Source: Oscillospiraceae bacterium
GTDB taxonomy: Bacteria > Bacillota > Clostridia > Oscillospirales > Oscillospiraceae
DNA length: 9,018 nucleotides
Reading direction: 5' to 3'
NCBI GenBank assembly: GCA_017936205.1
Contig: JAGBGB010000070.1
Location: 1-9,018, forward strand
The translations under genes were made by a program, and so were the position numbers. Within the stretch, counting starts at the first letter, position 1. The number at the start of each line of letters is the position of its first letter. The notes below the pieces were generated by a model. The model saw only the letters and a program-made list of their open reading frames with translations. It had not been told where the DNA came from and did not search any database. Shown one piece after another: positions 1 through 5,991 of this stretch.

Positions 1-120
1 AGACTCGCACAGGCAGGATACATGAGCATCCTTGACCAGTACGAGTCCTTGCATTTACGATTGAACCGCCGTATACCGAACGGTACGTACGGTGGTGTGG
101 GAGGACGGCTACTCAACTAA
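1..120 (+). CDS. C-terminal end of the group II intron reverse transcriptase/maturase reading frame (partial)
   Basis: Frame 1 is open from the window edge to TAA at 118-120 and gives 39 residues, including the stretch NRRIPNGTYGGVGGRLLN. This kind of ending is familiar from annotated intron-encoded proteins whose frame runs on into domain V. The complete protein would be a multifunctional reverse transcriptase/maturase that helps the intron fold, splice and retro-insert; none of its catalytic domains lie inside the window. About the last 18 codons coincide with domain V and the start of domain VI, so their conservation reflects RNA structure and they may not be functional protein. The true stop of the maturase could be interpreted differently if the upstream frame is not in phase, which cannot be seen here. 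Confidence 0.5.
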   Translation, partial: RLAQAGYMSILDQYESLHLRLNRRIPNGTYGGVGGRLLN

Positions 121-137
121 TGGGTAGCCTCCTACCC
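65..137 (+). ncRNA. Group II intron domains V and VI (catalytic hairpin and branch-point hairpin)
   Basis: Domain V: 65-73 pairs with 88-96, then a two-base bulge (C86, G87), then 74-77 pairs with 82-85 around a GAAC loop. The catalytic triad is C67-G68-C69, with G68 in a G-U wobble to T93. Domain VI begins after two linker bases: 99-101 pairs with 135-137, A134 is bulged, 102-104 pairs with 131-133, and after a small internal loop 107-114 pairs with 122-129. A134 is therefore the expected branch-point adenosine that attacks the 5' splice site to form the lariat. The fold was made by hand. The GAAC loop differs from the more usual GNRA. Confidence 0.85.
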
Positions 138-140
138 GAT

Positions 141-479
141 TTATTTCTCGGAGCAAGAGAAGGCTTCCATGAGCTTACATAGGATGCTCCGTGCAATTTC
201 AAATTGCTCCGGTGAAAGATGCTCTAACTGCTCTGTTATGCCCTGCAGATCGTTCTTGGCTGAGGGGGCAAGAAGAATCGTTCCGGTGGAAACCGATAGC
301 AGCTCGCATATTCTGATCAAGGTTGTAAGAGAAACACCCACGACCCCTCTTTCTACAGCAGAAAGGCTTTTCGCACCGATCCCTATCATTTCGGAGAACC
401 GCTCCTGGGTATACCCGGCTTTCTCTCGTTCACGCTTAATATTTGTGCCAACAATTTGGTTGATCTCTTTTTTATCCAT
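141..479 (-). CDS. XRE-family helix-turn-helix transcriptional regulator
   Basis: A 112-residue DNA-binding protein. Residues about 10-70 form a Cro/C1-type helix-turn-helix domain: the region starting NIKREREKAGYTQERFSEMIG includes the TQE turn, followed by a recognition helix around GAKSLSAVERG and a closing helix ending in LSVSTGTILL. A short C-terminal helix (LSPEQFEIARSILCKL) could serve dimerisation. The start chosen is ATG at 479, with GGAAGGGGGTG placed 8-9 bases upstream. The longer frame starting at 536 would cover the promoter region and has no ribosome binding site. It probably binds the palindrome at 540-559, controlling itself and the divergent promoter. The ligand and other targets cannot be told. 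Its stop codon directly abuts the group II intron junction, and it has no terminator of its own inside the window. Confidence 0.88.
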   Translation of the reverse strand: MDKKEINQIVGTNIKREREKAGYTQERFSEMIGIGAKSLSAVERGVVGVSLTTLIRICELLSVSTGTILLAPSAKNDLQGITEQLEHLSPEQFEIARSILCKLMEAFSCSEK

Positions 480-523
480 AGTAAATTGCACCCCCTTCCC
501 TAATAGTTTATGGAAAGGAACAC

Positions 524-553
524 TTGACATAAACACATTATTACAATTATAAT
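524..553 (+). promoter_or_regulatory. Consensus sigma-A promoter facing right, divergent from the XRE gene
   Basis: TTGACA at 524-529 and TATAAT at 548-553 are separated by 18 bp, both perfect matches to the housekeeping consensus. Initiation is expected near 560. The -10 box lies within the 20-bp palindrome. No convincing protein gene follows before the terminator at 774-820. On the - strand, TATAAT (546-551) and an extended -10-like TGTAATAAT overlap the same palindrome and could serve the regulator gene, but they lack a good -35. Confidence 0.7.
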
Positions 554-559
554 TGTAAT
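540..559. promoter_or_regulatory. Perfect 20-bp palindrome, probable operator of the divergent XRE regulator
   Basis: ATTACAATTATAATTGTAAT is identical to its own reverse complement over all 20 bases. It lies 60 bp upstream of the regulator start and covers the -10 box of the rightward promoter, a position where a dimeric repressor would block RNA polymerase. That the neighbouring XRE protein binds it is inference from position and symmetry. The half site TTACAAT also resembles operators of other small repressors such as the CopY/BlaI type, but no such gene is in the window. Confidence 0.7.
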
Positions 560-820
560 GGTATTAATGCGAAACGTGGGAGGGATAAGAAATGGTATAA
601 ATGGGAGAATCGATTGATTGTCATAAAGGACAAGCTGCGAAAATAGGGCAGAAAAAAGGGGGCTGTTTGTATTTCAGTCCTTTTCTCTGTCGACTTTGGT
701 CATAATTTGATCAATCATATTTTGCGATCGTTGCCAACTATGAAGCAAAAGGTGGTTTCTGACGCAGTAAAAAAGCCCGGCTTCCCATGATTTGGCACAT
801 CATGGGAGGCTGGGCTTTTT
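560..820 (+). other. Putative short transcript without a recognised gene (small RNA or small-peptide unit)
   Basis: The interval between the consensus promoter and the strong terminator is about 260 bp and holds no recognisable protein. One good ribosome binding site, GGGAGGG (578-584), sits 7 bases before ATG at 592, but that frame is only ATG GTA TAA. A second ATG follows at once at 601 and opens 34 codons ending at 705 (begins MGESIDCHKGQ, ends FLCRLWS) that I do not recognise. A run of AAAAAAGGGGG lies at 652-662. It may be a non-coding RNA, a leader, a small peptide gene or the remains of a lost gene. Existence of the transcript is inferred from promoter and terminator only. Confidence 0.35.
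774..820. terminator. Strong intrinsic terminator, possibly bidirectional
   Basis: Bases 774-790 pair with 800-816 in a 17-bp stem (two G-T pairs) around the nine-base loop TTTGGCACA. On the + strand the stem is followed by a T run (816-820), and on the left an A run (769-774) would give T6 for - strand transcripts. It would end the transcript from the promoter at 524-553 and insulate the downstream operon. Confidence 0.88.
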
Positions 821-878
821 ATACACAATATGTTGGGGAAAAAGTGTAGAATTTGTGGGGATTTCCAAGGATTCTTTC

Positions 879-907
879 TTGACAGAGGAAGGGGATTAGA
901 CTATAAT
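879..907 (+). promoter_or_regulatory. Consensus sigma-A promoter of the mrp/exporter operon
   Basis: TTGACA (879-884), a 17-bp spacer and TATAAT (902-907) match the housekeeping promoter exactly. Transcription is expected to start near 914, leaving a leader of about 40 bases. The following ribosome binding site AGAAGGAG (937-944) is 10 bases before ATG at 955. No operator-like repeat is evident around it, so constitutive strong expression is the simplest reading. Confidence 0.88.
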
Positions 908-954
908 AGAATAGATATAGATTAAGTAAATGTATAAGAAGGAGTGTACCTATT

Positions 955-1776
955 ATGAGTGAATCTTGTACCGGCAATTGTGCATCCTGTGGCGAGAGCT
1001 GTTCCGAACGGAAGCAGGAGAGCTTGCTTGCGGAATTACATAGCAGATCCAGCGTGAAGAAGGTGATTGCCGTCGTATCCGGTAAGGGTGGCGTTGGCAA
1101 GAGCACCGTTACCTCCCTGTTAGCCACTGCTATGCAGCGGACGGGGAAGCGGACAGCCATTCTGGATGCAGACATTACCGGACCCTCCATCCCCAAGGCA
1201 TTCGGTGTAGACGAGTGCGAGGGTGCAGATGAAGAGGGTCTCTATCCCGCCCTGAGCAGCAGCGGCATCCAGATCATGTCCATCAACCTGCTGTTAGATA
1301 ACGAGAGCGACCCTGTTCTGTGGCGGGGTCCTGTGATCGCAGGTGCGGTGAAGCAGTTCTGGACCGATGTGATCTGGGACAATGTGGACTATATGTTCGT
1401 GGACATGCCTCCCGGAACCGGGGATGTGCCCCTGACCGTATTCCAGTCCCTGCCCATTGACGGCGTGATCATTGTGACCTCTCCTCAGGATTTGGTTTCC
1501 ATGATCGTTGCCAAGGCGGTAAAGATGGCTGCTATGATGAATATTCCCGTTCTGGGACTGGTAGAGAACTACAGCTATTTCCGCTGCCCCGATTGCGGTG
1601 GACGGCATAGCATTTTTGGCGAGAGCCATTTGGAACGGATCGCATCGGAGTATCATCTGCCGGTGCTGGCACGGCTGCCCATTGATCCCACTGTTGCGCA
1701 AGCATGTGATGCAGGGAAGGCAGAGACTCTGGATACCACAGAGGTGGAAGCCGCCCTTGCAGCGATCCTTGGATAA
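955..1776 (+). CDS. mrp: Mrp/NBP35 family ATP-binding protein (iron-sulfur cluster carrier)
   Basis: A 273-residue cytoplasmic P-loop ATPase of the Mrp/ApbC/NBP35 family, which binds 4Fe-4S clusters and hands them to apo-enzymes. The N-terminus carries four cysteines spaced C5-X3-C9-X2-C12-X3-C16, typical of the short Firmicutes form. The deviant Walker A GKGGVGKST is at 43-51, switch I around DADITGPSIPKAFG (71 on), the family motif DMPPGTGD at 150-157, and the cluster-bridging CPDC pair is C211 and C214. Length is normal for the compact family lacking the N-terminal DUF59 domain. It is the first gene after the strong promoter and only 24 bp separate it from the next gene, so it is probably co-transcribed with the exporter. 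The family assignment is secure; its client protein is unknown. Confidence 0.95.
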   Translation: MSESCTGNCASCGESCSERKQESLLAELHSRSSVKKVIAVVSGKGGVGKSTVTSLLATAMQRTGKRTAILDADITGPSIPKAFGVDECEGADEEGLYPALSSSGIQIMSINLLLDNESDPVLWRGPVIAGAVKQFWTDVIWDNVDYMFVDMPPGTGDVPLTVFQSLPIDGVIIVTSPQDLVSMIVAKAVKMAAMMNIPVLGLVENYSYFRCPDCGGRHSIFGESHLERIASEYHLPVLARLPIDPTVAQACDAGKAETLDTTEVEAALAAILG

Positions 1777-1800
1777 GCCACCGACATATGGAGGAACCCT

Positions 1801-3225
1801 ATGAAGAGACGAACTACTATGAAGCGGCTGGCTCTGTGCCTCTGTGCTCTGTGCCTGGTACTGACCCTCCTGACCGGCTGCGGTGAGGAGCTGACACCGG
1901 TCTATGTTCAGAGCGTAGCAGAGATTATGGGCTACAGCAATACCGGGGCCTTCAATGTCAGCTCCGGTGTGGTCATGCCTCAGGAGGAGGTCAAGGTAGA
2001 GCGGGATCCGGAACGTGAGATCTCCGGCCTGTGTGTGGAGGTCGGACAGACCGTCAACGAGGGCGATGTGCTCTTTATCTACAAGACCGGGAACATCAGC
2101 CTGCAGATCGACAAGGTCAATCTGGAGATCGAGCAGATGAAGAACAGCATTTCTGACCTGAAGGCTCAGATCACCCAGTTAGAGAAGGAAAAGAAGAATG
2201 CCAAGGAATCCGAGAAGCTGGCATACACCCTGCAGATCCAGAGCTTGCAGACCGACCAGAAGGAAACAGAATACAATCTGTCCCTGAAGCAGAAGGAGCT
2301 GACGGACCTGAAGAACAACACCGAGACCGGAGAGGTCAAGGCCACTGTTTCCGGACAGGTCAAGGAGATCAACAAGGACGGCGGCTATGACAACTTTACC
2401 GGTATGCCTCTTCCTTACATCGTCCTGACCCAAGCAGGGGAATACCGTGTGAAGGGCTCCGTCAATGAGCTGAATCGGGACGAGCTGTACGCAGGACAGA
2501 GTGTGATCATCCGCTCCCGTATCAATGCAGACCATAGCTGGACAGGTGTCATTACCTCTGTAGAGACCCAGTCCGAGGAGAACAACAATGACAACTTCTT
2601 CTATGGCGGAGAGGACGATATGTTCAGCTCCAGCAGTTATCCCTTCTATGTGACTCCGGACAGCAGCGAGGGGATGCTCTTGGGACAGCATGTGTTCATC
2701 GAGCCTAACTACGGTCAGACTACCGTTGGCAGCGGCCTATGGCTGGATGCCTCCTATATCTGTGTGAACCAGACCGATGCAAGCTACTTCGTCTGGGCTG
2801 CGGATAAGAATGAGGAGATTCAGATGCTCCCTGTGGAGCTGGGAGAATTCGATGCTTCTCTGAATCGTTATGAGATCCTGGGTGGTTTGAGCCTGACGGA
2901 TCGTATTGCCTTCCCCAGTGAGGATATCCGTGTAGGAGCTCCCGTTACGGAGATCCTGCCCCAGCTGCCTGTAGAGGGCGAGAGCACCTCCGAGGGTGAG
3001 GAACCGGGTGAGACTGACGAGAACGGTGAGATCGACTATAACGAGGACAACGGCATTGCGGATATGACTCCCGAAATCGGGGATATGGGCGACTTTGCCA
3101 TTCCCGATGACGGGAACGAGCTTCCCATGGATCCCGTAGGAGACGAGTCCGGCGGTGCTGCCAGTGTAGAGCTTCCTGAGGATATCTTTGAGCCCATACC
3201 CGGAGATGTTGGAGGGGGAGCATGA
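1801..3225 (+). CDS. HlyD/MacA-type efflux adaptor, predicted lipoprotein
   Basis: A 474-residue membrane-fusion (periplasmic adaptor) protein. A basic N-terminus and hydrophobic segment lead to the lipobox LTGC, with C27 as the predicted lipidated residue, so the mature protein would be anchored outside the membrane. A lipoyl-like half motif at about 73-95 (VEVGQTVNEGD), a coiled-coil hairpin at about 100-172, the second lipoyl half at 177-190 (KATVSGQV) and beta-barrel segments follow. Residues 391-474 form an acidic Gly/Glu/Pro-rich tail of no known fold. The start at 1801 has GGAGG six bases upstream; ATG at 1819 is an alternative without one. The stop overlaps the ATPase start in an ATGA. 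It probably couples the ABC permease to substrate outside the membrane; the substrate is unknown. Confidence 0.88.
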   Translation: MKRRTTMKRLALCLCALCLVLTLLTGCGEELTPVYVQSVAEIMGYSNTGAFNVSSGVVMPQEEVKVERDPEREISGLCVEVGQTVNEGDVLFIYKTGNISLQIDKVNLEIEQMKNSISDLKAQITQLEKEKKNAKESEKLAYTLQIQSLQTDQKETEYNLSLKQKELTDLKNNTETGEVKATVSGQVKEINKDGGYDNFTGMPLPYIVLTQAGEYRVKGSVNELNRDELYAGQSVIIRSRINADHSWTGVITSVETQSEENNNDNFFYGGEDDMFSSSSYPFYVTPDSSEGMLLGQHVFIEPNYGQTTVGSGLWLDASYICVNQTDASYFVWAADKNEEIQMLPVELGEFDASLNRYEILGGLSLTDRIAFPSEDIRVGAPVTEILPQLPVEGESTSEGEEPGETDENGEIDYNEDNGIADMTPEIGDMGDFAIPDDGNELPMDPVGDESGGAASVELPEDIFEPIPGDVGGGA

Positions 3226-4232
3226 TGCTGCTGGAAATGAAGGATATCTGCAAGGACTACATCCAGGGCAAGGAGCCCGTCCGTGTGCTGAAGGATGTTT
3301 GCCTGCAGGTGGAGGAAGGGGATTATCTTGCAATTATGGGCCCCTCCGGTTCCGGCAAGACTACCCTGATGAATCTGATCGGCTGCTTGGATGTGCCTAC
3401 CGGCGGAGCCTATCTGCTCTGTGGGGAGGATATCGGCAAGCTCCGTTCCAATAAGCTGGCACAGGTGCGGAATGAAACTCTGGGCTTTGTGTTCCAGAGC
3501 TTCTATCTGCTGCCTAAGATGAACGCCATCGACAATGTGGCTCTGCCCCTGCTCTATGCCGGTGTACCCAAGAAGGAACGCCGTGCTCGCGCAGAGGAGG
3601 CTCTGAGACGTATGGGATTGGAGGATCGGATGAAATTCCGTCCCAACCAGTTATCCGGCGGTCAGTGCCAGAGAGTTGCCATTGCCAGAGCCATTGTGAC
3701 CAAGCCCAAGCTGTTGTTGGCTGACGAGCCTACCGGTGCGTTGGATTCCGCATCGGGCAAGCAGATCATGGATATTTTTGATGAGCTGAATGCCGAGGGT
3801 GTGACGATTATTATGATCACCCACGAGCAGGAGGTTGCAGCCCGTGCTCGAAGGATCTGCCATATTCGTGACGGTGTTCTCACCGGTGGTATGCCGGACT
3901 ATGAGACACAGGGAATGGCACGGAAGGTAGACTTTGAGGAAGGTGCTGAACCGATTTTCGACATTGGACAGATGCCGAAGAGCACTGCCCCAAGCTCCAT
4001 GGAGGATACACGTGACTTGTCAGGAGATCTGAAGGATGTTCTGGCTCAGATCCCGGATGTATTTGAGAAGCCCCAGATCGAGTTTGCAGATGCAGGGGAT
4101 GTGTTCCATTTCTCCCCGGATGTGTTTGCAGAGGAGGAATCGGATATCTTGCAGGAGGCTCATGCTCTCATAGGCATGGAGCCTATGGAAAGCTTCTTTG
4201 AAAACGGAAAGGAGGCTGAGCAGGATGTCTAA
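3222..4232 (+). CDS. ABC transporter ATP-binding protein, MacB/LolD/YknY type, with C-terminal extension
   Basis: A 336-residue ATPase powering the export complex at the cytoplasmic face of the membrane. Walker A GPSGSGKTT is at 40-48, the Q-loop around VFQSFYLLPKMN, the signature LSGGQ at 144-148, Walker B LLLADE with D168/E169, and the switch histidine is H201. These are intact, so the enzyme should be active. The domain ends near residue 235, where family members of about 220-235 residues usually stop. The last 100 residues are an acidic extension (starting near MARKVDFEEGAEPIFD) that I do not recognise. The start ATG (3222) overlaps the previous stop by four bases and has GGAGG at 3211-3215, suggesting translational coupling. 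Its 3' end overlaps the next gene by eight bases. Confidence 0.95.
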   Translation: MMLLEMKDICKDYIQGKEPVRVLKDVCLQVEEGDYLAIMGPSGSGKTTLMNLIGCLDVPTGGAYLLCGEDIGKLRSNKLAQVRNETLGFVFQSFYLLPKMNAIDNVALPLLYAGVPKKERRARAEEALRRMGLEDRMKFRPNQLSGGQCQRVAIARAIVTKPKLLLADEPTGALDSASGKQIMDIFDELNAEGVTIIMITHEQEVAARARRICHIRDGVLTGGMPDYETQGMARKVDFEEGAEPIFDIGQMPKSTAPSSMEDTRDLSGDLKDVLAQIPDVFEKPQIEFADAGDVFHFSPDVFAEEESDILQEAHALIGMEPMESFFENGKEAEQDV

Positions 4233-5976
4233 GAGAGTGAAGACCATACTGATCACAACCGTCAGCCTCGTTCTGGTCGTCGCCATATTGGTAGGAGCTC
4301 TGTGGTATTTTGCAGGGAAGACAGACCCGGTTCCCGTGTCTGCAGTATCTGACCACCTTATGGGCTACATGGGAGAGGCTCCCAGCTATCAGGGCATGGT
4401 TTCTACCGATAATTTACAGTCTGTTTACCTGTCCGGAACCCAGAAGATCCTGGAGATCTTTGTTGCAGAGGGGCAGACGGTGCAGAAGGGCGCCGCTTTG
4501 TTCCGCTATGATACCACTCTGACAGATATTCAGCTGGAACGAGCCCGCCTTGCCTCAGAACAGGCACAGCTGAAGCTGAAGTCTGCAAAGGCGGAGTTAG
4601 AGAATATTAAGAAAATGAAGCCCTATACTCCCCCTCCTCCCACTCGTCCTACGACAGTGCCTACTACGGCGCCTTTGGAGCCTGTGGATGACATCCCCTA
4701 CTTCATCTCCGGCAACGGCACGGAGGATCGTCCCTACCGTTACCTTTGGGGAGAGGATCTGGAATTTGATGAAGATTTCCTCATGGAGCATCTGACAGAG
4801 CAGATACAGGAATTCTGGATCGCCTTCGAGCTCCGTGAGAGCGATGCCCTGGCAGGGAAGCTGCTGCAGATCTGGGGGCTGCATGTCACGGCTGAAGAGA
4901 TCGAACCGGAACCTGTAGAGACCTATCCTACAGAAAGCGAAACCCAGGACGGCACAGAGGAAACCGAGGCTACAGAGGCTACGGATCCTACGGATCCTAC
5001 GGAGCCTGGCACTCCCCCCATTATCGGCAATGAGCCCGGTGAAGGAGATCAGGAGCAAACCGAAGCTGAGGAGGAAACTGAGGCTGAGGAGGAAACTGAG
5101 GCTGAGGAGGAAGATCCCAAGTACCGGCTCAGCTATAGCTTCTTCATTCCTGAGGAAATCGAACATGTACAGATCCCCACCACGCCTACGACCCGACCCA
5201 CAGAATGGGTAGATACTAGCTCCGGCTATACCGCTGCAGAGATCGCAGTCATGCGGAGGGAAAAGGAACTGGAGATCCGAGATCTGGATCTGGCGGCTCG
5301 TATGCAGAAGCTGTCCTACGAAACCATGAAACAGGAAATGAGTACCGGTGTGGTTACTGCTACGGTAAACGGTACCGTGGTAAACCTGCGAGATGAGGAG
5401 ACAGTGGCATCTACGGGAGAGCCTCTGATGCAGATCTCCGAGGGTGGTTCCTATTATGTTTCTATATATCTTGGAGAATATGATCTGGAACGCTATGAGA
5501 TCGGTTCCGTTGCAACCATTAGCTCATGGATGAACTACGGCTATACCGTCAACGGTTCTCTGGTCTCCATTTCTGACGAGCCCACACAGAATGCCTACTA
5601 CAGCCCTGCCGGCGGCAACAGTGATGTGTCTGCTTATGAGGCAATTATTGTAGTTCCTCCGGAGGCTAAGCTGCAGGAGGGAGAATGGGTAGGCCTGACC
5701 TTCCATGCAGACAGCGATCAGAACAAGGGTGCGCTGTATTTGGATAGTGCCTATATTCGGGATGAAAACGGCCGTTCCTATGTATACAAGCGGAATGAGG
5801 CTGGCCTGTTGGAGAAGACCTATATTCAGGTAGGTGCAGTAGAGTGGGGCTATACAGCTGTGCTCAGCGGCTTGACCGAGGAGGACTGGATCGCTTTCCC
5901 CTATGGCAAGGATGTGGTAGATGGAGCCCAGACCTATGAGGACAGCGGCGACATGTATATGGAAGAAATGACATAA
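4225..5976 (+). CDS. HlyD/MacA-type efflux adaptor, membrane-anchored, with large insertion in the coiled coil
   Basis: A 583-residue second adaptor of the same exporter. Residues about 8-30 are a single transmembrane anchor without a lipobox. A lipoyl-like half is at about 73-96 (VAEGQTVQKGAALF). The first helix of the hairpin is at about 101-131 and the returning helix at about 336-371, followed by VTATVNGTV and beta-barrel segments. About 200 residues (133-332) replace the hairpin tip: PTPPP/TRPTT linkers, a small domain (157-222, with ISGNGTEDRPYRYL), 9-bp and 18-bp coding repeats rich in Thr/Glu/Pro, and a strand-like segment (YRLSYSFF, 300-307). I chose ATG 4225 because GGAGG (4211-4215) is nine bases upstream; the in-frame ATG at 4198 is inside the ATPase gene and lacks a site. 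It overlaps the ATPase gene by eight bases. Confidence 0.88.
   Translation: MSKRVKTILITTVSLVLVVAILVGALWYFAGKTDPVPVSAVSDHLMGYMGEAPSYQGMVSTDNLQSVYLSGTQKILEIFVAEGQTVQKGAALFRYDTTLTDIQLERARLASEQAQLKLKSAKAELENIKKMKPYTPPPPTRPTTVPTTAPLEPVDDIPYFISGNGTEDRPYRYLWGEDLEFDEDFLMEHLTEQIQEFWIAFELRESDALAGKLLQIWGLHVTAEEIEPEPVETYPTESETQDGTEETEATEATDPTDPTEPGTPPIIGNEPGEGDQEQTEAEEETEAEEETEAEEEDPKYRLSYSFFIPEEIEHVQIPTTPTTRPTEWVDTSSGYTAAEIAVMRREKELEIRDLDLAARMQKLSYETMKQEMSTGVVTATVNGTVVNLRDEETVASTGEPLMQISEGGSYYVSIYLGEYDLERYEIGSVATISSWMNYGYTVNGSLVSISDEPTQNAYYSPAGGNSDVSAYEAIIVVPPEAKLQEGEWVGLTFHADSDQNKGALYLDSAYIRDENGRSYVYKRNEAGLLEKTYIQVGAVEWGYTAVLSGLTEEDWIAFPYGKDVVDGAQTYEDSGDMYMEEMT
4963..5007 (+). repeat. Five tandem 9-bp coding repeats (Thr-Glu/Asp-Ala/Pro)
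   Basis: Five in-frame units of the form ACN GAN NCT (ACCGAGGCT, ACAGAGGCT, ACGGATCCT twice, ACGGAGCCT) encode TEA TEA TDP TDP TEP at residues 247-261 of the second adaptor. Two adjacent units are identical, so length changes by slippage would stay in frame. Confidence 0.85.
5062..5115 (+). repeat. Three tandem 18-bp coding repeats (EAEEET)
   Basis: Units at 5062-5079, 5080-5097 and 5098-5115 follow GAGGCTGAGGAGGAAACT, with one base changed in the first copy and the last three bases differing in the third. They encode EAEEET, EAEEET and EAEEED at residues 280-297 of the second adaptor, forming a highly acidic stretch. Confidence 0.9.
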
Positions 5977-5991
5977 AGGAGGGGCGGTACG

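Larger units (their letters stand above)
1..140 (+). mobile_element. 3' end of a group II intron (IIC-like), truncated by the window edge
   Basis: This is the terminal part of a self-splicing retroelement: the last codons of its reverse transcriptase reading frame, then domains V and VI and the 3' splice junction. The evidence is the foldable domain V hairpin at 65-96, domain VI at 99-137 with one bulged A at 134, and a 3' end of the form CCCGAT. The boundary at 140 rests on the usual AY ending and on the branch A lying seven bases from the end. The CGC triad of domain V points to group IIC, whose members usually insert just after an intrinsic terminator hairpin. That 5' exon lies outside the window and cannot be checked. 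Most of the intron is to the left. Confidence 0.85.

Noticed and set aside
65..137. Hairpins near the left edge considered as intrinsic terminators
   Set aside because: The stems have the exact layout of group II intron domains V and VI, and no T tract follows.
480..536. N-terminal extension of the XRE regulator to an ATG at 536
   Set aside because: The added 19 codons run over the regulatory region and lack a ribosome binding site, whereas ATG 479 has a strong one at proper spacing.
558..617. Near-leaderless small frame starting at ATG 558 or 567
   Set aside because: It overlaps the expected transcription start and palindrome, has no ribosome binding site and encodes a short unremarkable peptide.
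674..718. A 14-codon - strand frame (MIDQIMTKVDREKD) between the terminator and the XRE region
   Set aside because: No ribosome binding site or promoter precedes it, and the frame cannot be extended beyond a stop in the terminator hairpin.
740..790. A 16-codon + strand frame starting at ATG 740
   Set aside because: It has no ribosome binding site and runs into the terminator stem.
1294..1701. Long - strand frames opposite the mrp, adaptor, permease and MATE genes
   Set aside because: They are mirror frames of well-supported genes, lack ribosome binding sites and show no recognisable protein features.
5062..5115. Tandem repeat considered as a CRISPR-like array
   Set aside because: Units are contiguous, in frame and without spacers, so they are coding repeats.
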